Source of the DNA: Tunturibacter empetritectus
Lineage (GTDB): Bacteria; Acidobacteriota; Terriglobia; Terriglobales; Acidobacteriaceae
Assembly: GCF_040358985.1 (NCBI RefSeq)
Contig: NZ_CP132932.1
Span: 1,860,001-1,924,000, forward strand
DNA: 64,000 nt
Direction of reading: 5' to 3'
Part shown: in pieces, positions 56,521 to 64,000 of the stretch
Numbering within the stretch: the stretch's first letter is position 1
How the letters are laid out: every line of letters begins with the position of its first letter
Translations under genes and position numbers: made by a program
Notes under the pieces: generated by a model
The model's database searches: none
What the model saw: only the letters and a program-made list of their open reading frames with translations
Told to the model about the DNA's origin: nothing

Positions 56521-57073
56521 GGTGATTCGAGGCTGGAATCCATCTGTAGAGTGTTGGGACGGAGACGCCAAGATTGCCAGCCACGTCACGAGGTGGCACT
56601 CCGCTGGCGAGCAGCTTCTTGGCTGATTTGATCTTGCTGTCGGTCATCTGCCGCCTCCGGCCACCTTTTCGGCCGAGCAGGCGGGCAACTTCAAGTCCCG
56701 CGCGGGTTCGTTCGATGGTGAGCTCCCGTTCCATCTCCGCGAGGCTGGCCATGACGTGGAAAAAGAAGCGCCCCGAAGCGGTGCCGGTGTCGATCGCGTC
56801 GGTGAGGCTCTTGAACTGCACGCCCTCGTTGTGAAGTTTGCCAACCAGATCCACGAGATGCCTGACGCTTCGGCCTAGTCGGTCCAGCTTCCAAACGACA
56901 AGCGTATCGCCTTCGCGGAGAGCTTCCTGCGCTTTAGTCAGCCCAGGCCGTTCGGCCCGGCTGCCGCTGATCTTGTCCGAGAAGATCTTCTTGCAACCAG
57001 CTTTGGTTAGGGCTTCGGTTTGGAGTTCGAGGTTCTGATCCTGGGTGGAGACACGAGCGTAGCCGATCAGCAT
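56516..57073 (-). CDS. serine resolvase (TnpR-like)
   Basis: A 185-residue serine recombinase that resolves cointegrates at res. The N-terminal catalytic domain shows IGYARVSTQDQ, with the nucleophilic serine, then VVWKLDRLGRS and the E-helix AEMERELTIERTRAGL. A C-terminal HTH (GVPPRDVAGNLGVSVPTLYRW) binds res. The ATG at 57073 has a GGGGAG ribosome site; an in-frame TTG precedes it by two codons. It is divergent from tnpA across the res-like region. Confidence 0.93.
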   Translation of the reverse strand: MLIGYARVSTQDQNLELQTEALTKAGCKKIFSDKISGSRAERPGLTKAQEALREGDTLVVWKLDRLGRSVRHLVDLVGKLHNEGVQFKSLTDAIDTGTASGRFFFHVMASLAEMERELTIERTRAGLEVARLLGRKGGRRRQMTDSKIKSAKKLLASGVPPRDVAGNLGVSVPTLYRWIPASNHP

Positions 57074-57139
57074 GAACAACTCCCCTCATTCTCAGAACTC
57101 ATCGATTTGCGAGTTGATTGAGAATAGCATTTGAGAACT

Positions 57140-57207
57140 GTTTATGAGAACGCAGAACGTGAGGTTTCAGCCACTTTCCCCGATGTTCGTTGAGTGTTCT
57201 CATAAAC
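57140..57207. promoter_or_regulatory. res-like region between resolvase and transposase
   Basis: GTTTATGAGAAC at 57140-57151 and its exact inverse GTTCTCATAAAC at 57196-57207 lie in the 156-base gap between the divergent tnpR and tnpA genes. Several related TGAGAAC words occur nearby. Position and repeats fit the resolvase binding subsites and shared promoter. Confidence 0.65.
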
Positions 57208-57229
57208 CTCTGTTTTCAAGAGGAGCCTT

Positions 57230-59995
57230 ATGCCCCGTCGTTCCATCCTTTCCGCCGCAGAGCGGGAGAGTTTGCTTGCCATTCCCGACAGCCGAGATGA
57301 CCTGATCCGGCAGTACCCCCTGAGTGAATCCGATCTCTCGATCATTCGGCAACGCCGCGGCGCGGCGAACCGGCTCGGTTTTGCGGTGCAGCTCTGCTAT
57401 CTACGGTTTCCTGGCGTTGTGCTCGGTGTCGATCAGCTGCCTTTTCCACCTCTGCTTCACCTTGCCGCCGGACAGTTGAAAATCCCGGTCGAGCACTGGG
57501 CCGAGTACGGCAGCCGCGCCCAGACGAGGCGAGAGCATCTGGTCGAACTTCAAACAGCTTTCGGCTTTGAACCATTCACGGCGGCCCATCACAAGCTCGC
57601 CGTCCAGGAACTGATTGAAACGGCGATGCAGACGGACAAAGGCATCGTGCTTGCGAACCAACTGGTTGAGAGACTTCGCCAACGAACGATTCTTCTTCCA
57701 CGCCTGAACGCCATCGAACGTGTCTGCGCAGAGGCGATTACCCGCGCCAATCGCCGCATCTACAAACAGCTGACCGATGGGCTGACAGATATCCACCGCG
57801 AGCGGCTGGACCAACTGCTCGCGCGGAAAGAAGACAGCAGCATGACCCGGCTCGGATGGCTTCGCCAGTCGCCGCTCAAACCAAACTCCAAGCACATGCT
57901 CGAACACATCGACCGGCTCCAGACATGGCGTGCTCTCGATCTGCCCTCCGGGATCGAACGCCAGATTCATCAGAACCGCCTTCTGAAGATTGCGCGGGAA
58001 GGCGGCCAAATGACTTCGGCTGACCTTATGAAGTTCGAGCGAGAGCGCCGGTACGCAACGCTCGTCGCGCTGGCCGAAGGAACGGCCACGGTTACTGATG
58101 AGGTGATCGACCTGCATGACCGGATCGTCGGCAAGCTGTTCAACACTGCGAAGCACAAGCATCAGGATCAATTTCAAGCTGACGGCAGAGCGATCAATGA
58201 CAAGCTCCGGCTTTATGGGCGTGTCGGTCAGGCGTTGCTCGAAGCAAAGCAAAACGGCGGCGATCCATTCCTGGCCATCGAGCAAATCGTCTCCTGGGAT
58301 GACTTTGCCGCGAGCATCACAGAAGCGCAGAAGCTCGCGCAACCGGAAGGTTTCGACTTTCTCTTCCGGATCGGCGAAGGGTACGCAACTCTACGGCGCT
58401 ATGCGCCCGATCTGTTGAACGTACTCGGATTGCACGCCGCTCCCGCCGCCAAGCCGGTCCTAGATGCCATCGGACTGCTGCGGGAGATGAATGCCGCCAA
58501 TGCTCGCAAACTGCCTGACGATGCTCCTCTCGACTTCATCCGCCAACGCTGGTCCAAGCTCATCTTTACCGATACGGGCATTGACCGTCGCTACTACGAA
58601 CTGTGCGCCTTGGCGGAACTAAAGAACGCTCTGCGTTCCGGTGACATCTGGGTTGAAGGCTCTCGCCAGTTTAAGAACTTCAATGAATACCTGTTGCCTG
58701 CTCAGAAGTTCGCGGCGCTTAAGGGCGCACATGAGCTCCCTCTTGCTGTCGCTCCAGACTGCGAAGAATATTTGAAAGTGCGGCTCGAAACGCTAAATGA
58801 GCAACTCAAATTGGTCGATCAGATGGCCGCCGCCAACGACCTGCCGGATGCGATCCTGACCGACTCAGGCTTGAAGATCACGCCGCTTGACGCGACGGTG
58901 CCGCAACCGGCACAGAACCTGATCGATCAGATTGCGGCATCACTGCCACACGTCAAGATTACTGAGTTGCTTCTCGAAGTCGACACCTGGACAGGTTTCA
59001 CGAAGCATTTTGTTCATCTGAAAAGTGGCGATATGGCAAAGGACCGGATACCTCTGCTGACTACGATCCTGGCCGATGCGATCAATCTCGGCCTGACCAA
59101 AATGGCGGAATCCTGCCCTGGAACCAGCTACGCGAAACTCTCGTGGCTGCAAGCCTGGCACATCCGCGACGAGACCTACGCCGCGTCCTTGGCCGAGATC
59201 GTCAATACCCAGTTTCGGCAACCCTTCGCGGAGCATTGGGGCGACGGAACCACGTCGTCCTCAGACGGGCAGCGTTTCAAGGCTGGAGGCAAAGCCGAAA
59301 GCACCGGCCACATCAATCCCAAGTACGGAGCCGAACCGGGCAAGCTCTTCTATACCCATATCTCGGATCAATACGCGCCGTTCAGTTCCAAAGTCGTCAA
59401 CGTCGGTGTGCGCGACTCCACCTACGTCCTTGACGGACTCCTTCACCATGAATCCGATCTGCGGATCGAGGAGCATTACACCGACACTGCGGGCTTCACC
59501 GACCACGTCTTCGCTCTCATGCATCTGCTCGGCTTCCGCTTCGCTCCACGTATCCGCGATCTGAGCGACACCAAGCTGTACCTTCCAAACGGCAAGACCA
59601 AGTATCAGGCACTCGCGCCCATGATCGGCGGGGCCATCAATCTCAAAGCGATCCGCAACCACTGGAACGAGATCCTCCGCCTCGCCACTTCGATCAAGCA
59701 GGGTACCGTGACGGCTTCGCTCATGCTTCGCAAGCTGGGCAGCTACCCTCGCCAGAATGGCCTCGCAGTCGCCCTGCGCGAGTTGGGCCGGATCGAAAGA
59801 ACCCTATTCATCCTCTCCTGGCTTCAAAGCGTCGATCTCCGCCGCCGCGTTCACGCCGGCCTCAACAAAGGGGAGGCCCGAAACGCGCTCGCAAGAGCCG
59901 TCTTCCTCTGCCGTCTTGGAGAGATCCGAGATCCCCTGTACCATGCCTGGTCGGCACCAGCCACGTTCCTCTGCATAGCCGAAGAACGTTCGTAA
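57230..59995 (+). CDS. tnpA: Tn3-family transposase TnpA, C-terminally truncated
   Basis: A 921-residue DDE transposase; full-length relatives have about 960-1,000. The N-terminal DNA-binding region ([25 protein letters not shown]), the central helical part and the catalytic domain ([57 protein letters not shown]) are normal. The late helix [12 protein letters not shown] is present, but after RLGEIRD the usual continuation is replaced by foreign residues ending IAEERS. The catalytic glutamate region (NKGEARNA) is kept. The ATG has AGGAG upstream. Confidence 0.92.
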   Translation: MPRRSILSAAERESLLAIPDSRDDLIRQYPLSESDLSIIRQRRGAANRLGFAVQLCYLRFPGVVLGVDQLPFPPLLHLAAGQLKIPVEHWAEYGSRAQTRREHLVELQTAFGFEPFTAAHHKLAVQELIETAMQTDKGIVLANQLVERLRQRTILLPRLNAIERVCAEAITRANRRIYKQLTDGLTDIHRERLDQLLARKEDSSMTRLGWLRQSPLKPNSKHMLEHIDRLQTWRALDLPSGIERQIHQNRLLKIAREGGQMTSADLMKFERERRYATLVALAEGTATVTDEVIDLHDRIVGKLFNTAKHKHQDQFQADGRAINDKLRLYGRVGQALLEAKQNGGDPFLAIEQIVSWDDFAASITEAQKLAQPEGFDFLFRIGEGYATLRRYAPDLLNVLGLHAAPAAKPVLDAIGLLREMNAANARKLPDDAPLDFIRQRWSKLIFTDTGIDRRYYELCALAELKNALRSGDIWVEGSRQFKNFNEYLLPAQKFAALKGAHELPLAVAPDCEEYLKVRLETLNEQLKLVDQMAAANDLPDAILTDSGLKITPLDATVPQPAQNLIDQIAASLPHVKITELLLEVDTWTGFTKHFVHLKSGDMAKDRIPLLTTILADAINLGLTKMAESCPGTSYAKLSWLQAWHIRDETYAASLAEIVNTQFRQPFAEHWGDGTTSSSDGQRFKAGGKAESTGHINPKYGAEPGKLFYTHISDQYAPFSSKVVNVGVRDSTYVLDGLLHHESDLRIEEHYTDTAGFTDHVFALMHLLGFRFAPRIRDLSDTKLYLPNGKTKYQALAPMIGGAINLKAIRNHWNEILRLATSIKQGTVTASLMLRKLGSYPRQNGLAVALRELGRIERTLFILSWLQSVDLRRRVHAGLNKGEARNALARAVFLCRLGEIRDPLYHAWSAPATFLCIAEERS

Positions 59996-60580
59996 CGCCT
60001 GGCACTGCGTTGCGACTGTTGCGAGCTGCCAACCTTCATCGCGCTTGGACATCAGAAACCGATCCACATCATTCATCGAAATGAGCGCCAGCTCGCTGTG
60101 CCACGATGATGCCCACCGCAGAAAATCCTGAGTCCTTCGGGTGTAGCTGCGAACGGTGGCCGGTGAGAGTCCCCGCTTGGATGTCAGCGCGTCTCGGAAG
60201 TCGTCGATGATGGGATCAAACCCTGACCCTGAGGTGGGAGGAAGAGTAAGACATCCATGGAAACTGAGCCAGGCCTTCGCGATCCTGGCAAAGTTCTTAG
60301 GAGTCGCTCCGGCACCGATTCCCGTCTTCCTTCGCTGCGGACTGCGATACTCAATCCAGCGATTGCTCGCTTCTGCGATCTCATGCTGCTCCACATCACG
60401 AAGTGTGTCTAAGGCCATGAGTTGAACGATGTGAATAAGAAAGGCCGCAACACACCGGACTTGAGTTGCTCCCAAACCCTTTTCTAAGAGGTGCGTAAGA
60501 TACTCATCCCGTTCTCTAAGGAGCGGAGCAGCACGATGGCGGGCGTGAACGCTTGGATAATATGAGACGCTTTCAATCAC
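59804..60580 (-). pseudogene. tyrosine recombinase, N-terminal part only
   Basis: A XerC-like recombinase fragment. The core-binding domain is clear ([56 protein letters not shown]). From about 59925 leftward, the frame reads antisense tnpA ([11 protein letters not shown]...), and no catalytic Arg-His-Arg-Tyr residues exist. The start is GTG at 60580. The junction with tnpA shows that the two elements recombined or that one was deleted into the other. Confidence 0.8.
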
Positions 60581-61194
60581 TTTGGTCTACCTCCGGGGCG
60601 ATGAATTTGGAACATACCGTTCGTCCACAGTTCTCAAAGACTAATCAAATCCTGCGATAGGCTTGCTAATTCTGTCCGGAAGCCTCCCTGCCTCGACCGC
60701 TTACACGTTCTGCTTCTCCGGATACAAGAGTTGAGTCGCGAGCCATAGCAGATTCGGAGTTGTGCTCAGGGACAAGATTGAATTCCTGGAAGTTATGGAA
60801 GAATTGAACGCAGAGGCCGCGCTTTGTTGCGGTCGGGGCACTCTGTCTTTCTTGGCGCGGCGCACATCGTCGCAGGAGGACGTAGGCATGATGGTAGAGA
60901 GCATGAGGTATGAAGAGAGTTTGGCCCGAGAGCATGGGCCTGTATTCAGCTTCGCTCGCTCTATCTTCGAGACGAGGCGACTCCCTAAGGTTGGCACTAC
61001 ATGGAATGTGGAGGCGGAAGCAGTGACTCTCCGAGAGCTGCCTTTTGGTTTATGAATCCAAGAAGCGCGATTCTCTGACTAAGCCGAAAGACGGAGATCA
61101 CAAACCTAAATCGGGTTCTAGATCGATGCGGTCACGGTGCGGAATATTGCTCGACTTGGCGAAGCAGGATTACCGTTACTCGATCATCCGTTGT
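60581..61194. other. gene-poor stretch after the transposon
   Basis: About 610 bases. One 97-codon frame (60762-61055, + strand, LEVMEELNAEAALCCGRGTLSFLARR) is possible but matches nothing I know and lacks a good ribosome site; a similar-sized frame exists on the other strand. I regard the stretch as degraded sequence. Confidence 0.4.
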
Positions 61195-63027
61195 TCACAG
61201 GACCCGACTAGGAACTTCCGAGGAAGGCATTACCAGGTTGGCTCGCTCCAAGGCGTCCGCATAAGTGCTTTCTCCCAAACCGTTCCAGCGCGACTCAACT
61301 AACAAGAAGACAAGGCGCACATCGTTCTCACCGAATGCTTCTTCGATCATCTCGAGGGCAGTGGAATGAGCACCGACAGCCATTGCAGCCAGCCCGCGAT
61401 GCAGTGGTGGGGACGGCGTGCTTGAGTGCATCTCCAGCATTGTCCGGAAAGCCTCGTCGGCCTCACCGTTTCGGCCCATTGCAGCTAGAGTATGGATGCG
61501 AAAAGCCAACGGTTCGCTATTGCCCATGGCAAAACGCTCTGAAACCTGGAATGAGCTGATCGCCTCACCGGAGGTAGCCGACAGACCGGGAATTTGCCCC
61601 GGAACATGATCAGGCGTAGCGAGCGCCTTCCCGCGCATCAGATGGGCGACCCAGAACTGAGGTGCCATCTCCAAAACCTGTTCGAGCGGACGAAGTGCCT
61701 CCATCGACCGGCCCGCATTGTAGAGGAAATGGCCATGATGGGTTCTAACAATAGGGGAGATTGGGTCCAGGATAAGCGCTGAACCCAGAGTCGTCAGCGC
61801 CTGTTCGTGCTCGCCCAGAATCGAATGAAGATGAGCCAAGAACATTGGGGGAGCGCTGTCGCCTGGGTTCAGTGTGGAAGCGTGGAGGAAGTGGTGCCGG
61901 GCGGCATTCCAGTCACGCCGATACCAGAAATCCACTAGTCCTAACGCAATGTGCGCATCCGTCTGCGATGCGTCCAGCGACAGCGCGTCGCTTGCCAGAT
62001 GCTGTGCCGCCGGGAAGCAATCATGCGGGCGCAAGAGGCTGGTAATCGGCAGCACCGCATAGCAGAAGGCGAGACTCGCCATGGCCGGAGCGAAGACCGG
62101 ATCGATAGCAAGAGCCTCTCGCAGATAGCGCATCGCCGCCTGGATAGCAGGCTTCGTACGCTGACTCAAGAGATGTCGTGCTCGGAGATAACGGTCGTGC
62201 ACCTCGGCGTTTATTGGGCCAGCTCTACCTGTGTGAATGCTCGCTGCGGCATGCGGCGCTATCTGGATACCGATAGCGGTTGCGGTGGCAAGTGCAATTT
62301 CCGACTGCATAGCGAGCGCGTCACCGACCACGCGCTCAAAGTTCTCGCTCCATAGCGCTGTACCGTCGATCGAACGTAAGAGCTGAACAGTGACGCGAAC
62401 TCTTTCAGAGTCACGCTTCACGCTCCCCTCTACTAAGTAATCGACCTTAAGTTCGTGGGCAATCTCCTCAACCGGCTTGCTCACATTGCGATACCGCATC
62501 ACCGACGTCCGTGCAATGACCGCCATCTGTCCACGCAGTAGACGCGAGACGGCGCTGATCAGTTCTTCAGTCAATCCATCAGAGAAATAATCCTGCTCCG
62601 GATCGTTGGAGAGATTGAGCAACGGAAGAATGGCGAGTCTCTGACCTTCCTGTGCATGCCGCGTGATGTCAGGACGGCCGCCTTCTGATTTGGGGGCGAC
62701 CGGCATCCGGAGCCGGTAACCTCTGCCCGTGACAGTCTCGATCAGGGTCGCATCGCCTAGCGCCTGGCGAATCTTCTTTACCGCCGTGTAAAGCGCCGCT
62801 TCTCCGTTTACAAATACGCCGTCGCCCCATACCCGGCGTAGGGCCTCGTCATGAGATACCACGCCGCCCCGGCTTTCGACCAGGAGGAACAATAGCTCCA
62901 GCGGCTTTGGGTCCAGACGCACGATCGTTCCATCACGGCGTAGCGAAAAGCTTCGTCTGTCGAGTTCCATGCCGTCCATCTTCCATATACCATCGCTCAC
63001 CGCTCGTTCTCCGATATTCAGAAACAT
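61195..63027 (-). CDS. winged-helix regulator with TPR repeats (CadC/OmpR-type DNA-binding domain)
   Basis: A 610-residue transcription regulator. Residues about 15-105 form an OmpR-type winged helix (RLDPKPLELLFLLVESRGGVV, VFVNGEAALYTAVKKIRQALGD, IETVTGRGYRL). A segment like the TolB-related AMIN region follows (LAILPLLNLSNDPEQDYFSDGLTEEL; VDYLVEGSVKRDSERVRVTVQLL). The last 350 residues are tetratricopeptide repeats. No transmembrane helix is seen. This architecture is frequent in acidobacteria; the signal and targets are unknown. It is divergent from the SnoaL-like gene, with 80 bases between. Confidence 0.88.
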   Translation of the reverse strand: MFLNIGERAVSDGIWKMDGMELDRRSFSLRRDGTIVRLDPKPLELLFLLVESRGGVVSHDEALRRVWGDGVFVNGEAALYTAVKKIRQALGDATLIETVTGRGYRLRMPVAPKSEGGRPDITRHAQEGQRLAILPLLNLSNDPEQDYFSDGLTEELISAVSRLLRGQMAVIARTSVMRYRNVSKPVEEIAHELKVDYLVEGSVKRDSERVRVTVQLLRSIDGTALWSENFERVVGDALAMQSEIALATATAIGIQIAPHAAASIHTGRAGPINAEVHDRYLRARHLLSQRTKPAIQAAMRYLREALAIDPVFAPAMASLAFCYAVLPITSLLRPHDCFPAAQHLASDALSLDASQTDAHIALGLVDFWYRRDWNAARHHFLHASTLNPGDSAPPMFLAHLHSILGEHEQALTTLGSALILDPISPIVRTHHGHFLYNAGRSMEALRPLEQVLEMAPQFWVAHLMRGKALATPDHVPGQIPGLSATSGEAISSFQVSERFAMGNSEPLAFRIHTLAAMGRNGEADEAFRTMLEMHSSTPSPPLHRGLAAMAVGAHSTALEMIEEAFGENDVRLVFLLVESRWNGLGESTYADALERANLVMPSSEVPSRVL

Positions 63028-63107
63028 TCCAGACCATGTTCAGGAGTTATGGAAAGGTTCTTGTCATTATCAATGACAAGTCGACTCATCAGCTGAGGGA
63101 TGCCAAA

Positions 63108-63605
63108 ATGCGAATTCGAAATTGGATAGGTGCACTCATCATGACGCTTACATTCGGAACCACTGGTTGCAGCGGGGTAAAAGCCGCTGAAGATACCCCT
63201 CAGGTTGCCATCGAGAAGATGCTCGCCAGGGAACAGTCAGCTTGGAACACTGGCGATAGCGCGTCATACGCCGACGAGTATACCGAGGACGCAGACTTCA
63301 TCAATATTCGAGGTCAAGTCTTTACCGGAAAGACAGCGGTTCAGCAACAGCACGCGAAAATATTCGCCGGACCATTTAAGGGAAGCGCCATTGGCATCGT
63401 TCTGCGCAAATTTGCCCAAATCTCTGACTTGGCCGTCCTGATCGACACCGACCAGACCGTCATCAACTTCGCGGGTCTACCACCGGGTATCGTCGAGTCT
63501 TCTCCAGGCACGCTTGTCACCCACTTCAAATATCTGGCAATCAAACAGACCGATGGTACTTGGAAGTTTACCTCCGGGCAGAATACTGTCGCGCTTCCGA
63601 ACTAA
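63108..63605 (+). CDS. SnoaL-like (SgcJ/EcaC-type) exported protein
   Basis: 165 residues from the ATG at 63108, chosen because it begins a signal sequence (IGALIMTLTFGTTGCSG, possibly a lipoprotein) after a GAGG-like site; the frame extends upstream into the regulator. The mature part is an NTF2/SnoaL cone: MLAREQSAWNTGDSASYADEY, EDADFINIRGQVFTGKTAV and HFKYLAIKQTDGTWKFTSGQ. Proteins of this type are often called SgcJ/EcaC oxidoreductases, but the activity is unproven. It may be controlled by the divergent regulator. Confidence 0.85.
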   Translation: MRIRNWIGALIMTLTFGTTGCSGVKAAEDTPQVAIEKMLAREQSAWNTGDSASYADEYTEDADFINIRGQVFTGKTAVQQQHAKIFAGPFKGSAIGIVLRKFAQISDLAVLIDTDQTVINFAGLPPGIVESSPGTLVTHFKYLAIKQTDGTWKFTSGQNTVALPN

Positions 63606-63670
63606 GGGCATGGATCAGTATCGGCTCTGTTCATTGACTCGCCTGCACGCAGTGGCTTGACGGCCCTAGC

Positions 63671-63967
63671 TTGAATCGAGCACCAGACAATTGGCCGATT
63701 GTTCAGGTATCCAAGGAGACCGATTGGTCATTGGCATGTATGTTCGTCAGGCGTGAGTTCCGCAAGACGGGACTCGTTCCACAAATCATTCAAGCTGCGG
63801 TTGTCCATGCAAAGGCGAATGGTGCAACGATTGTGGAAGCGTATCCCGTCGATCGTAACTCGCCCAGCTTTCGTTTTATGGGTTTTGTCGACACGTTTTT
63901 ACAAGCCGGATTTTGCGAAGTGGGAAGAACTGGCCAACGAAGACATGTAATGCGATTGAGCGTCTAA
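63671..63967 (+). pseudogene. GNAT acetyltransferase, C-terminal fragment
   Basis: A 98-residue piece of a GNAT acetyltransferase. The acetyl-CoA-binding stretch VRREFRKTGLVPQIIQAAVVHAKANGA and the following VEAYPVDRN and GFVDTFLQAGFCEVG are typical, but the N-terminal strands that normally precede are absent. No frame upstream supplies them. The TTG start at 63671 is only the frame limit. Confidence 0.6.
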
Positions 63968-64000
63968 AGTGCTTGACGACCCACAGAGCAGGACGACGGT

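Larger units (their letters stand above)
56484..59995. mobile_element. Tn3-family transposon, right end missing
   Basis: Left terminal repeat at 56484-56520, resolvase (leftward), res-like site and tnpA (rightward) are in the normal Tn3 order. The right repeat is not seen: the transposase gene loses its last part at about 59925, where it joins a truncated tyrosine recombinase. The element should be immobile on its own. Confidence 0.8.

Noticed and set aside
60762-61055. 97-codon frame after the transposon
   Set aside because: No recognisable domain, no good ribosome site, and a frame of equal length lies on the opposite strand.
59996-64000. Right terminal repeat of the Tn3-family element
   Set aside because: No inverse of the GGGGTCACGTCAG end was found to the window end.
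1-64000. CRISPR array
   Set aside because: No series of regularly spaced identical repeats was seen; the 55-56-bp units at 21211 are adjacent, without variable spacers.

Overview
The window looks like an acidobacterial chromosome of the Terriglobus/Granulicella/Edaphobacter type. The basis is the general character of the core proteins, a tandem pair of very large Oar-like TonB-dependent receptors with carboxypeptidase-regulatory N-termini, and high GC; the taxonomy is inference from gene content. No rRNA gene, complete tRNA gene or CRISPR array was found.

Bases 1-22035 are mostly ordinary core genome: mnmE (cut by the window start), a membrane diguanylate cyclase, panC and panB, a proline-rich membrane protein, obgE, two paralogous TonB-dependent outer-membrane receptors, a VOC protein, an MscS channel, a secreted alpha/beta hydrolase, mnmG (partner of mnmE), msrA and a small unknown protein. 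Two families of short intergenic repeats occur here. One family sits directly at the 3' ends of genes.

Bases about 22036-50161 are an acquired island. It opens with a tyrosine integrase and a tRNA 3'-end-like fragment. Next come a small zinc-finger protein, a HEPN-like protein and a block of HTH regulators, divergently arranged around a perfect 21-bp palindrome. Then follows the main feature, an apparently single defence operon at 27936-41574. In order it encodes an HTH-SNF2 helicase, a type III-like Mod methyltransferase, a type III-like Res helicase/nuclease, a GHKL (Hsp90/sacsin-like) ATPase, a TIR-APAZ protein and a short Argonaute. The last two form a SPARTA system (short Argonaute plus TIR-APAZ NADase). 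Most junctions overlap by 1-4 bases, which implies translational coupling. Res and the GHKL gene each contain one apparent single-base deletion. A mobilisation module follows: a ribbon-helix-helix protein, a TraD-like coupling protein and a MobF relaxase, without any visible type IV secretion channel genes.

Bases 50162-60580 are transposon territory. A five-gene set of secreted proteins (IPT/TIG-domain and small beta-type proteins) lies between two like-oriented Tn3-type terminal repeats. A Tn3-family unit follows, with a serine resolvase, a res-like site and a transposase whose 3' end is cut by fusion to a truncated tyrosine recombinase. The last 3.4 kb holds a winged-helix/TPR regulator, a divergent SnoaL-like secreted protein and a truncated GNAT acetyltransferase.
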